Of a stretch of DNA of 64,000 nucleotides, positions 25,838 to 39,070 are shown piece by piece. Where the stretch lies: contig OZ038326.1 in NCBI GenBank assembly GCA_964035795.1, positions 1,522,916 through 1,586,915 of the forward strand. The letters run 5' to 3'. The position numbers and the translations under genes were made by a program. Source of the stretch: Pterobdella sp. o SKG-2022 (lineage: Eukaryota > Annelida > Clitellata > Hirudinida > Piscicolidae). The notes under the pieces are model-generated. The model searched no databases, was not told the DNA's origin, and saw only the letters and a program-made list of their open reading frames with translations. Every line of letters begins with the position of its first letter. Within the stretch, counting starts at the first letter, position 1.

Positions 25838-28800
25838 ATGGCAAACCTTAAAATACATGTGTATATAGGAATAGTTATTTATTTATCTTCAAAGTTTGGA
25901 GCGTATTCATACCATAGAAACTATTTTGGAGGACCTAAAGAGACAAAAGGTATCATAGACACAGTTCCACATGATTTTATATGCCTGCTGAGTTTTTGGC
26001 TAATACATAGGCAAAGGAATAGAAATACTTTTTAAGTCGAAAGTCAAAACTGTTTTTTTCGTTTTTAGTTGTCATTTAGATTATATGAGGTTTTCGGCAA
26101 TACTTCTGCAAAACTTTTTCCAAAGAGGTTCTCAAGCTAGTGATTTGAAAAACCTACAGCATCATTCTTCATTCGACAATTAAGTAAAGAAAAAACACAA
26201 AGGTTAAGTAAAGGAAGAAAAATTACACTTTTAAAAAGAAAGAAAAACTTGTTAAAGAAGGAAAAATGAATTTTTAGGTCTGAGAAAGAAGAGAAAGGGT
26301 AAAAAGATCAAAGAATGGAAAAACGGAAAAAGACGAAAACTATGCTTCGAAAGCAATAAATTATGCCAATGAAATCGCAATAGGACATTGAAAATTCTGA
26401 TTATAATATTTATGTATGAATTTGAATATAATGGATTACTTGATAAAGTAAGTTAGACTTATGAAAAACCTCAGATTTAGATTGAAAAATACTTTTTGTT
26501 TATCTCACAAAAATTATCATTTTATTTGGTCAAGTCAGTCGATAAGTGCGTTTTTCTAATCGAGTTTTCGTAAAAACATTTGGGTATATGACATGAAATG
26601 TTACATTCTATAGAACATTTGAACGTCATTCAAAGTTGTTGAATCGCTATTATGTGTGAAAAAAAAAAGACTAAAAGAAAAGTTCTAGATTATATACAAA
26701 CTATGAGTTTATCATTAATAATAAAATCCTATCAATTTTCAAAAATATCAAATAAGTTTAGAATTAAACAAAAGGATTTGGATAGAAGATCATAAAATAT
26801 GACCACACCTGCGAGCGAGGAAACTGAGAAAAATGCAACTGAAGCAATTGAGAGGAAGTAAGTTAAAATGCACGAAAATGTGAGATATTAGACAATAGAA
26901 AAGGGCGTGAAGATTAAAAAAAAACGATTAGGACTGCCATAATAGATAATACCGTGTTTGGAAAGAAACTTATGAAGCATTAAGTTGGCTGAAAAATCTT
27001 TTATACTTCATCGGAATCTCATTATATTAATAAACAACCACTCGGCTTATACCATTTCTCACAACACATCAACACCTACAAAACTTACCACAGATTTAAC
27101 AGGAACACAAGAGACTTACTACACGACTGAAACCACGGAATCAAATAGTGGTTATTGCTCACCTTACATGTTGCGCATGTATCCTTGGAGAAGATGGCAC
27201 TGTTCTCGTAAGTGCATTTGGTTATATGACATGAAATATTACATTCTATAAAACATTTGAATGTCGTTTGAAGTTGATAATTTGCTGTAATGTTGACATT
27301 GAATTTTTGCACCATTAAAATAGAGAAGAACCCTTTTCCGTTAGCTTTGAGTAGGAGACTAGAGAACCTAAATATCCATTTTTCTAAATAGTCAATTGGG
27401 CATTTAAATACATTGGGAACTTTTTGGAATATTTGAAAATGACAATTTTAACTTTAAAAAACAATTATAAAAGCTCATACAAAACTATGAAACACACAAT
27501 CTGAGATACTAAAAAATAAAAATTGGAAAGCATCAATGGAAAACTTTTCAAAAACAATAAACAATATCAGTGAAACGAATATTTCTCAAGTAGTATGTTG
27601 AACAGATGGAGCGGGTGTAGAATAAAATTTGTCGAAAGCCCGCATGAGAATCATTTAGTCACCAAACTCAAGCAGCTCACAACCAATTCACAGCTACAGA
27701 AACTACCAGTGGCGAAACAAATACAATCGCTGCTACCCACACGACTGAAACCACGGAATCAAATAGTGGTTATTGCTCACCTTACATGTTGCGCATGTAT
27801 CCTTGGAGAAGATGGTACTGTTCTCGTAAGTGCATTTGGTTTTATGACATGAAATATTACATTCTATAAAACATTTGAATGTCGTTTGAAGTTGATAATT
27901 TGCTGTAATGTTGACATTGAATTTTTTCACTATTAAAATAGAGAAGAACCCTTTTCCGTTAGCTTTGAGTAGGAGACTAGAGAACCTAAATATCCATTTT
28001 TCTAAATAGTCAATTGGGCTTTTAAATACATTGAGAACTTTTTGGAATATTTGAAAATGACAATTTTAAGTTTAAAAACAAATATAAAAGCTCATACAAA
28101 ACTATGAAACACACAATCTGAGATACTAAACAATAAAAATTGGAAAGCATCAATGGAAAACTTTTCAAAAACAATAAACAATATCGGTGAAACGAATATT
28201 TCTCAAGTAGTATGTTGAACAGATAGAGCGAGTGTAGAATAAAATTTGTCGAAAGCAGGCATGAGAATCATTTAGTCACCAAACTCAAGCAGCTCACAAC
28301 CAATTCACAGCTACAGAAACTACCAGTGGCGAAAAAACTACACCAGATGCTACCCACACGACTGAAACCACGGAATCAAATAGTGGTTATTGCTCACCTT
28401 ACATGTTGCGCATGTATCCTTGGAGAAGATGGTACTGTTCTCGTAAGTGCATTTGGTTATATGACATGAAATATTACATTCTATAAAACATTTGAATGTC
28501 GTTTGAAGTTGATAATTTGCTGTAATGTTGACATTGAATTTTTGCACCATTAAAATAGAGAAGAACCCTTTTCCGTTAGCTTTGAGTAGGAGACTAGAGA
28601 ACCTAAATATCCATTTTTCTAAATAGTCAATTGGGCTTTTAAATACATTGAGAACTTTTTGGAATATTTGAAAATGACAATTTTAAGTTTAAAAACAAAT
28701 ATAAAAGCTCATACAAAACTATGAAACACACAATCTGAGATACTAAACAATAAAATTTGGAAAGCATCAATGGAAAACTTTTCAAAAACAATATACAATA

Positions 28801-31800
28801 TCAGTGAAACGAATATTTCTCAAGTAGTATGTTGAACAGATGGAGCGAGTGTAGAATAAAATTTGTCGAAAGCCCGCATGAGAATCATTTAGTCACCAAA
28901 CTCAAGCAGCTCACAACCAATTCACAGCTACAGAAACTACCAGTGGCGAAACAAATACAATCGCTGCTACCCACACGACTGAAACCACGGAATCAAATAG
29001 TGGTTATTGCTCACCTTACATGTTGCGCATGTATCCTTGGAGAAGATGGTACTGTTCTCGTAAGTGCATTTGGTTATATGACATGAAATATTACATTCTA
29101 TAAAACATTTGAATGTCGTTTGAAGTTGATAATTTGCTGTAATGTTGACATTGAATTTTTGCACCATTAAAATAGAGAAGAACCCTTTTCAGTTAGCTTT
29201 GAGTAGGAGACTAGAGAACCTAAATATCCATTTTTCTAAATAGTCAATTGGGCTTTCAAATACATTGAGAACTTTTTGGAATATTTGAAAATGACAATTT
29301 TAAGTTAAAAAACAATTATAAAAGCTCATACAAAACTATGAAACACACAATCTGTGATACTAAATAATAAAAATTGGAAAGCATCAATGGAAAACTTTTC
29401 AAAAACAATAAACAATATCGGTGAAACGAATATTTCTCAAGTAGTATGTTGAACAGATAGAGCGAGTGTAGAATAAAATTTGTCGAAAGCCCGCGTGAGA
29501 ATCTTTTAATCACCACGCTCAAGCAGCTCACTACCAATTCACACATACAGTAACTACCAGTGGCGAAAAAACTACACCAGATGCTACCCACACGACTGAA
29601 ACCACGGAATCAAATAGTGGTTATTGCTCACCTTACATGTTGCGCATGTATCCTTGGAGAAGATGGTACTGTTCTCGTAAGTGCATTTGGTTATATGACA
29701 TGAAATATTACATTCTATAAAACATTTGAATGTCGTTTGAAGTTGATAATTTGCTGTAATGTTGACATTGAATTTTTGCACCATTAAAATAGAGAAGAAC
29801 CCTTTTCCGTTAGCTTTGAGTAGGAGACTAGAGAACCTAAATATCCATTTTTCTAAATAGTCAATTGGGCTTTTAAATACATTGAGAACTTTTTGGAATA
29901 TTTGAAAATGACAATTTTAAGTTTAAAAAACAATTATAAAAGCTCATACAAAACTATGAAACACACAATCTGAGATACTAAACAATAAAATTTGGAAAGC
30001 ATCAATGGAAAACTTTTCAAAAACAATATACAATATCAGTGAAACGAATATTTCTCAAGTAGTATGTTGAACAGATGGAGCGAGTGTAGAATAAAATTTG
30101 TCGAAAGCCCGCATGAGAATCATTTAGTCACCAAACTCAAGCAGCTCACAACCAATTCACAGCTACAGAAACTACCAGTGGCGAAACAAATACAATCGCT
30201 GCTACCCACACGACTGAAACCACGGAATCAAATAGTGGTTATTGCTCACCTTACATGTTGCGCATGTATCCTTGGAGAAGATGGTACTGTTCTCGTAAGT
30301 GCATTTGGTTATATGACATGAAATATTACATTCTATAAAACATTTGAATGTCGTTTGAAGTTGATAATTTGCTGTAATGTTGACATTGAATTTTTGCACC
30401 ATTAAAATAGAGAAGAACCCTTTTCCGTTAGCTTTGAGTAGGAGACTAGAGAACCTAAATATCCATTTTTCTAAATAGTCGATTGGGCTTTTAAATACAT
30501 TGGGAACTTTTTGGAATATTTGAAAATGACAATTTTAAGTTTAAAAACAAATATAAAAGCTCATACAAAACTATGAAACACACAATCTGTGATACTAAAT
30601 AATAAAAATTGGAAAGCATCAATGGAAAACTTTTCAAAAACAATAAACAATATCAGTGAAACGAATATTTCTCAAGTAGTATGTTGAACAGATAGAGCGA
30701 GTGTAGAATAAAATTTGTCGAAAGCCCGCGTGAGAATCTTTTAATCACCACGCTCAAGCAGCTCACTACCAATTCACACATACAGTAACTACCAGTGGCG
30801 AAAAAACTACACCAGATGCTACCCACACGACTGAAACCACGGAATCAAATAGTGGTTATTGCTCACCTTACATGTTGCGCATGTATCCTTGGAGAAGATG
30901 GTACTGTTCTCGTAAGTGCATTTGGTTATATGACATGAAATATTACATTCTATAAAACATTTGAATGTCGTTTGAAGTTGATAATTTGCTGTAATGTTGA
31001 CATTGAATTTTTGCACCATTAAAATAGAGAAGAACCCTTTTCCGTTAGCTTTGAGTAGGAGACTAGAGAACCTGAATATCCATTTTTCTAAATAGTCAAT
31101 TGGGCATTTAAATACATTGGGAACATTTTGGAATATTTGAAAATGACAATTTTAAGTTTAAAAAACAATTATAAAATCTCATACAAAACTATGAAACACA
31201 CAATCTGAGATACTAAACAATAAAAATTGGAAAGCATCAATGGAAAACTTTTCAAAAACAATAAACAATATCGGTGAAACGAATATTTCTCAAGTAGTAT
31301 GTTGAACAGATGGAGCGAGTGTAGAATAAAATTTGTCGAAAGCCCGCGTGAGAATCTTTTAATCACCACGCTCAAGCAGCTCACTACCAATTCACAGCTA
31401 CAGAAACTACCAGTGGCGAAACAAATACAATCGCTGCTACCCACACGACTGAAACCACGGAATCAAATAGTGGTTATTGCTCACCTTACATGTTGCGCAT
31501 GTATCCTTGGAGAAGATGGTACTGTTCTCGTAAGTGCATTTGGTTATATGACATGAAATATTACATTCTATAAAACATTTGAATGTCGTTTGAAGTTGAT
31601 AATTTGCTGTAATGTTGACATTGAATTTTTGCACCATTAAAATAGAGAAGAACCCTTTTCCGTTAGCTTTGAGTAGGAGACTAGAGAACCTAAATATCCA
31701 TTTTTCTAAATAGTCGATTGGGCTTTTAAATACATTGGGAACTTTTTGGAATATTTGAAAATGACAATTTTAAGTTTAAAAAACAATTATAAAAGCTCAT

Positions 31801-34800
31801 AAAAAACTATGAAACACACAATCTGAGATACTAAACAATAAAATTTGGAAAGCATCAATGGAAAACTTTTCAAAAACAATAAACAATATCAGTGAAACGA
31901 ATATTTCTCAAGTAGTATGTTGAACAGATGGAGCGAGTGTAGAATAAAATTTGTCGAAAGCCCACATGAGAATCATTTAGTCACCAAACTCAAGCAGCTC
32001 ACAACCAATTCACAGCTACAGAAACTACCAGTGGCGAAACAAATACAATCGCTGCTACCCACACGACTGAAACCACGGAATCAAATAGTGGTTATTGCTC
32101 ACCTTACATGTTGCGCATGTATCCTTGGAGAAGATGGTACTGTTCTCGTAAGTGCATTTGGTTATATGACATGAAATATTACATTCTATAAAACATTTGA
32201 ATGTCGTTTGAAGTTGATAATTTGCTGTAATGTTGACATTGAATTTTTGCACCATTAAAATAGAGAAGAACCCTTTTCCGTTAGCTTTGAGTAGGAGACT
32301 AGAGAACCTAAATATCCATTTTTCTAAATAGTCAATTGGGCTTTTAAATACATTGAGAACTTTTTGGAATATTTGAAAATGACAATTTTAACTTTAAAAA
32401 ACAATTATAAAAGCTCATACAAAACTATGAAACACACAATCTGAGATACTAAACAATAAAAATTGGAAAGCATCAATGGAAAACTTTTCAAAAACAATAA
32501 ACAATATCAGTGAAACGAATATTTCTCAAGTAGTATGTTGAACAGATAGAGCGAGTTTAGAATAAAATTTGTCGAAAGCCCGCGTGAGAATCTTTTAATC
32601 ACCACGCTCAAGCAGCTCACTACCAATTCACACATACAGTAACTACCAGTGGCGAAAAAACTACACCAGATGCTACCCACACGACTGAAACCACGGAATC
32701 AAATAGTGGTTATTGCTCACCTTACATGTTGCGCATGTATCCTTGGAGAAGATGGTACTGTTCTCGTAAGTGCATTTGGTTATATGACATGAAATATTAC
32801 ATTCTATAAAACATTTGAATGTCGTTTGAAGTTGATAATTTGCTGTAATGTTGACATTGAATTTTTGCACCATTAAAATAGAGAAGAACCCTTTTCAGTT
32901 AGCTTTGAGTAGGAGACTAGAGAACCTAAATATCCATTTTTCTAAATAGTCAATTGGGCTTTCAAATACATTGAGAACTTTTTGGAATATTTGAAAATGA
33001 CAATTTTAACTTTAAAAAACAATTATAAAAGCTCAAACAAAACTATGAAACACACAATCTGAGATACTAAACAATAAAATTTGGAAAGCATCAATGGCAA
33101 ACTTTTCAAAAACAATAAACAATATCAGTGAAACGAATATTTCTCAAGTAGTATGTTGAACAGATGGAGCGAGTGTAGAATAAAATTTGTCGAAAGCCCG
33201 CATGAGAATCATTTAGTCACCAAACTCAAGCAGCTCACAACCAATTCACAGCTACAGAAACTACCAGTGGCGAAACAAATACAATCGCTGCTACCCACAC
33301 GACTGAAACCACGGAATCAAATAGTGGTTATTGCTCACCTTACATGTTGCGCATGTATCCTTGGAGAAGATGGTACTGTTCTCGTAAGTGCATTTGGTTA
33401 TATGACATGAAATATTACATTCTATAAAACATTTGAATGTCGTTTGAAGTTGATAATTTGCTGTAATGTTGACATTGAATTTTTGCACCATTAAAATAGA
33501 GAAGAACCCTTTTCAGTTAGCTTTGAGTAGGAGACTAGAGAACCTAAATATCCATTTTTCTAAATAGTCAATTGGGCTTTCAAATACATTGAGAACTTTT
33601 TGGAATATTTGAAAATGACAATTTTAACTTTAAAAAACAATTATAAAAGCTCATACAAAACTATGAAACACACAATCTGAGATACTAAACAATAAAATTT
33701 GGAAAGCATCAATGGCAAACTTTTCAAAAACAATAAACAATATCAGTGAAACGAATATTTCTCAAGTAGTATGTTGAACAGATGGAGCGAGTGTAGAATA
33801 AAATTTGTCGAAAGCCCGCATGAGAATCATTTAGTCACCAAACTCAAGCAGCTCACAACCAATTCACAGCTACAGAAACTACCAGTGGCGAAACAAATAC
33901 AATCGCTGCTACCCACACGACTGAAACCACGGAATCAAATAGTGGTTATTGCTCACCTTACATGTTGCGCATGTATCCTTGGAGAAGATGGTACTGTTCT
34001 CGTAAGTGCATTTGGTTATATGACATGAAATATTACATTCTATAAAACATTTGAATGTCGTTTGAAGTTGATAATTTGCTGTAATGTTGACATTGAATTT
34101 TTGCACCATTAAAATAGAGAAGAACCCTTTTCAGTTAGCTTTGAGTAGGAGACTAGAGAACCTAAATATCCATTTTTCTAAATAGTCAATTGGGCTTTCA
34201 AATACATTGAGAACTTTTTGGAATATTTGAAAATGACAATTTTAACTTTAAAAAACAATTATAAAAGCTCATACAAAACTATGAAACACACAATCTGAGA
34301 TACTAAACAATAAAAATTGGAAAGCATCAATGGAAAACTTTTCAAAAACAATAAACAATATCAGTGAAACGAATATTTCTCAAGTAGTATGTTGAACAGA
34401 TAGAGCGAGTGTAGAATAAAATTTGTCGAAAGCCCGCGTGAGAATCTTTTAATCACCACGCTCAAGCAGCTCACTACCAATTCACACATACAGTAACTAC
34501 CAGTGGCGAAAAAACTACACCAGATGCTACCCACACGACTGAAACCACGGAATCAAATAGTGGTTATTGCTCACCTTACATGTTGCGCATGTATCCTTGG
34601 AGAAGATGGTACTGTTCTCGTAAGTGCATTTGGTTATATGACATGAAATATTACATTCTATAAAACATTTGAATGTCGTTTGAAGTTGATAATTTGCTGT
34701 AATGTTGACATTGAATTTTTGCACCATTAAAATAGAGAAGAACCCTTTTCCGTTAGCTTTGAGTAGGAGACTAGAGAACCTAAATATCCATTTTTCTAAA

Positions 34801-37535
34801 TAGTCGATTGGGCTTTTAAATACATTGGGAACTTTTTGGAATATTTGAAAATGACAATTTTAAGTTTAAAAAACAATTATAAAAGCTCATAAAAAACTAT
34901 GAAACACACAATCTGAGATACTAAACAATAAAAATTGGAAAGCATCAATGGAAAACTTTTCAAAAACAATAAACAATATCAGTGAAACGAATATTTCTCA
35001 AGTAGTATGTTGAACAGATAGAGCGAGTTTAGAATAAAATTTGTCGAAAGCCCGCGTGAGAATCTTTTAATCACCACGCTCAAGCAGCTCACTACCAATT
35101 CACACATACAGTAACTACCAGTGGCGAAAAAACTACACCAGATGCTACCCACACGACTGAAACCACGGAATCAAATAGTGGTTATTGCTCACCTTACATG
35201 TTGCGCATGTATCCTTGGAGAAGATGGTACTGTTCTCGTAAGTGCATTTGGTTATATGACATGAAATATTACATTCTATAAAACATTTGAATGTCGTTTG
35301 AAGTTGATAATTTGCTGTAATGTTGACATTGAATTTTTGCACCATTAAAATAGAGAAGAACCCTTTTCCGTTAGCTTTGAGTAGGAGACTAGAGAACCTA
35401 AATATCCATTTTTCTAAATAGTCAATTGGGCATTTAAATACATTGGGAACTTTTTGGAATATTTGAAAATGACAATTTTAAGTTTAAAAAACAATTATAA
35501 AAGCTCATACAAAATTATGAAACACACAATCTGAGATACTAAACAATAAAAAATTGAAAGATTCAATGGAAAACTTTTCAAAAACCATAAATAATATTAG
35601 TGAAACGAATATTTCTCAAGTAGTATGTTGAACAGATAGAGCGAGTGTAGAATAAAATTTGTCGAAAGCCCGCGTGAGAATCTTTTAATCACCACGCTCA
35701 AGCAGCTCACAACCAATTCACAGCTACAGAAACTACCAGTGGCGAAACAAATACAATCGCTGCTACCCACACGACTGAAACCACGGAATCAAATAGTGGT
35801 TATTGCTCACCTTACATGTTGCGCATGTATCCTTGGAGAAGATGGTACTGTTCTCGTAAGTGCATTATGTTATATGACATGAAATATTACATTCTATAAA
35901 ACATTTGAATGTCGTTTGAAGTTGATAATTTGCTGTAATGTTGACATTGAATTTTTGCACCATTAAAATAGAGAAGAACCCTTTTCAGTTAGCTTTGAGT
36001 AGGAGACTAGAGAACCTAAATATCCATTTTTCTAAATAGTCAATTGGGCTTTCAAATACATTGAGAACTTTTTGGAATATTTGAAAATGACAATTTTAAG
36101 TTTAAAAAACAATTATAAAAGCTCATACAAAACTATGAAACACACAATCTGAGATACTAAACAATAAAATTTGGAAAGCATCAATGGAAAACTTTTCAAA
36201 AACAATATACAATATCAGTGAAACGAATATTTCTCAAGTAGTATGTTGAACAGATAGAGCGAGTGTAGAATAAAATTTGTGGAGAGCCCGCGTGAGAATC
36301 TTTTAATCACCACGCTCAAGCAGCTCACAACCAATTCACAGCTACAGAAACTACCAGTGGCGAAACAAATACAATCGCTGCTACCCACACGACTGAAACC
36401 ACGGAATCAAATAGTGGTTATTGCTCACCTTACATGTTGCGCATGTATCCTTGGAGAAGATGGTACTGTTCGCGTAAGTAAATTTGTGTACAAAACATGA
36501 AATATTACATTCTATAGAACATTCGAAGGTCTTGCGATGTTGTTGAATGATCATTATGTGTAGAGAAAAGAGTTGAAAAGTAAAGTTCTAGATTTTATAC
36601 AAATGGAGAATAAAACATTAAAAATAAATTGCTGCCAATTTTCAATAAATCATATATGTTTGGAATTATACATTTGAGTTTGGGAAGAAGTTTCTAAAAG
36701 TTGACCATACTTGCGATCGAGGAAACTGAGAAGAATTCAATTGAAGCAATTGAGAGGAAGTAAGTTAAAATGCACGAAAATGTGAGATATTAGACAATAG
36801 AAAAAGGCGTGAAGATTAAGAAAAAACGATTAGGACTGCCATAATAGATAATACCGTGTTTGGAAAGAAACTTATGAAGCATTAAGTTGGCTGAGAAATC
36901 TTTTATACTTCATCGAAATCTCATTATATTAATATACTACCACTTGGCTTATTTCATCTCTCACAACACATCAACACCTACAAAACTTACCACAGATTTA
37001 ACAGGAACACAAGAGACTTACTACACGACTGAAACCACGGAAGCAAATAGTGGTTATTGCTCTCCTTACATGTTGCGCATGTATCCTCGGAGAAGATGGT
37101 ACTGTTCGCGTAAGTATAAATTTACCTAATCTAGTTTTTAAAAAAATAAGCTCATCCCAATCACACTATAATCAAAATAAAATTTTAATATAGTTGTTGC
37201 ACTGCATTCCTGCAGATTATACAATTACTCAATATGTCAAAGATGCTACTACCGCTCCTATTGCTACTAATTCTACCTCTGCTGCTCCTATTACCTTTAC
37301 ATTATTACCCTTCTTGTTCGACCACAAATTCATAATAAAAGCTCAACTCTGGGAAGACACATACGATTGTGCATGGCACAACCCCTGCACCAAGACTAAC
37401 CGTGCCAGAAACCTATTTTATTTTCCACACCATAAACCCAATAACTTCGTTCAATGTAGCCAGGTAGGCCAGTGTTATGTCATGGTATGTTCCCCTGGCT
37501 TGAAATGGAGGCCTGCTCTTTATGCGTGCGCTTGA
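25838..37535 (+). CDS. Secreted Thr-rich repeat protein with C-terminal chitin-binding (CBM14-like) domain, encoded by 17 tandem exons
   Basis: Not recognised as a named gene. Exon 1 (25838-25949) encodes a signal peptide (about residues 1-24) and ends in phase 1. Then come 17 phase 1-1 exons: 27094-27207, 27700-27825, 28317-28442, 28934-29059, 29551-29676, 30169-30294, 30786-30911, 31404-31529, 32022-32147, 32640-32765, 33258-33383, 33876-34001, 34494-34619, 35112-35237, 35730-35855, 36348-36473, 36996-37109. The last exon is 37216-37535. The total is 2550 nt, 849 residues, with no stop in the joined frame. Each repeat (38 or 42 residues) has a Thr/Ser/Glu-rich half (likely O-glycosylated) and the Cys motif SGYCSPYMLRMYPWRRWYC. 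The final exon has a Thr/Ala linker and six cysteines in CBM14 order (YDC, NPC, FVQC, GQC, MVC, YAC) with the typical aromatic YFPHHKP segment. Likely role: chitin-associated extracellular coat or matrix protein (inference). Introns are almost identical between units, so expression as one transcript needs RNA evidence. A CTACAG|AA versus CACAG|CT acceptor choice changes each A-type exon by two codons. Confidence 0.8.
26560..27093 (+). repeat. Older edge unit, paralogous to 36474-36995
   Basis: The 5' flank of repeat exon 1 matches the 5' flank of repeat exon 17 over several hundred bases, including shared runs near 26860-26990 and 36760-36890 and the ends TTACCACAG. At 26565-26605 a decayed copy of a unit's donor region (TTTTCGTAAAAACATTTGGG, then TATATGACATGAAAT) marks a relic repeat whose exon is lost. 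Confidence 0.7.
27094..37109 (+). repeat. Tandem array of 617-618-bp exon-plus-intron units (15 full units plus two older end units)
   Basis: The block from each Thr-rich exon through its GTAAGT donor, the following intron and the next acceptor recurs 15 times at 617 or 618 bp spacing (exon starts 27700 through 36348). Divergence is only a few percent, in exon and intron alike. Two exon subtypes exist. Type A reads ...SGETNTIAATHTTE. Type B reads ...SGEKTTPDATHTTE and comes with a slightly different acceptor (CACATACAG). Units 1 and 17 at the edges have different upstream flanks, similar to each other. Confidence 0.95.
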
Positions 37536-39070
37536 TACATTCAAGCATACGGTCGTTTTTGATTTTGTTTGACATTTGAATAGTTTTTCAATGTTCTTAT
37601 CTTTTATTTTTTTACAATTATTTCTTTTGGAGTTGTTCTAGATTTTTTTTTATCAGTTTAGCTAAAAAAATTTTTTCTCGAGTTTAGAATTAATGCGTTT
37701 TTAAGATATTCAAAAAAATTTTTCTTTGAAAAAGTGTAATAGAACTTCAAAATGACAACAATATTCATATAGCTGCATATCTTGTTTTACATATTTGTTT
37801 TGATCATCTCCAATATTGATTTTGCACTTGAGATTATCATTTTTATCTTAGAATTTTTTGATTAACAAATATATTATAATCCAAAAAAACTAAAGCAGCA
37901 AAAAAACAAAAAAAAATCAAAATTACAATTAGTTTTTTTAAAAATTCTTAGTAATAATAATCCAAAAAATATATGCCTTTACCGTGAAAATACGCTTTGC
38001 AATCGAAGATTATAAAAAGCAAAATGGCCTCTTGAAGGCAAAGAACAAACATACAAGGTTTTATTTTCGCTCAACACGAAATAATTACCTACCATATCCT
38101 ACGGAGACTCCCGTCATTTATGCACTTTATATTAGTATATTGAATTCCTTCATTTCAATTTCACTTTTAAATATTGTCATTTTTGTGACTCTTTTCCTAT
38201 TTAATTTTTATATTTCTGTTTTCATGAGTTTTTAATGGCGCTTTAATTGGAGTTAAAATTATTTTTTTTGCATACTCGATAATTAAATACAGAGAAACTG
38301 AAAAACAAATAAAAACACACACAAACACACAAGTTCAATTTGTTGAAGGAGTTGCAATGAACACGCGATTAGCAGAGTTCAAATCCCTTGCTGATGCAAA
38401 CCATTAACTTTTGCGCCAAAACAGTCAACATCGCTTTAAATATCGTGTCAATTACAATAGACTTTTTCCACTCTTACTCTTTGTTGCTAATTGCTTCAAG
38501 AAAGGGAAGAAGGGGGACGATTGGTGTTTGTGGTGAAGGGTGATGTTAGTGCTGGAAGGTGTGATCACGTGTAATTTTTGATGCTATCATATGTTAAATT
38601 AGGGGTTAAATAATTTAATATTTTCGTTGATTAGTTTTTTTAATGATGATATTCGTTGAGTGTTGGTCGATGCTTAATTATCGTTTTTGATGGGCTTTAA
38701 TTAAAATAAAAAAGTTGCGCGCTTCGAGGTAGAATAAATTTCTATCGAATTCAATTTTAAATAATTTATTCGTTTTCCGAGTGACATTTTTAGTTATTTC
38801 AATTTAAATTCGATCAAAATTTATTTTTTTTATAAAAACTCAGATTATTTATTTTTAAAATATTCACAAAATTTTCGAAAAAAATTATTTCGAAGTCCAT
38901 TAGATATACAATAAAACAACTTTTCAGAATTATTAGCAATTTTAGCTGATATTATTATTAGTATAAAATAATTCCTTCTATTTTTAATATTTCACTAATA
39001 TTAAACATTAATCATAATTTTAGATACTTTTCAATTCATAATTTAAATTTTTCTGTATTTTATAATTTAA
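37536..39070. other. 1.5-kb interval between chitin-binding gene and EEF1AKMT2 (convergent 3' ends)
   Basis: AT-rich, with no supported coding exon. A short open stretch at 37984-38235 begins with ordinary composition but shows no family resemblance and turns hydrophobic and AT-driven. A patch at 38455-38600 is somewhat GC-richer and contains ATCACGTGT. 3' untranslated regions of both neighbours probably lie here. Confidence 0.5.

Noticed and set aside
27733..35345. A 66-codon antisense frame repeated once per 618-bp unit
   Set aside because: It is the complement of the Thr-rich exon and its donor. Its recurrence is explained by unit identity, and the sense frame closes in phase across all exons.
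27595..36500. Repeated 85-codon plus-strand frames beginning MLNRWS or similar
   Set aside because: They run through intron, acceptor and exon in a different frame from the spliced protein and have no independent support.
27094..37109. CRISPR-like or satellite array
   Set aside because: Unit length, splice signals and the coding frame identify tandem exon duplication in a eukaryote; there are no short repeats with unique spacers.
38355..38395. tRNA-like string with a B-box-like GTTCAAATCC
   Set aside because: No A box, D arm or acceptor stem could be matched.
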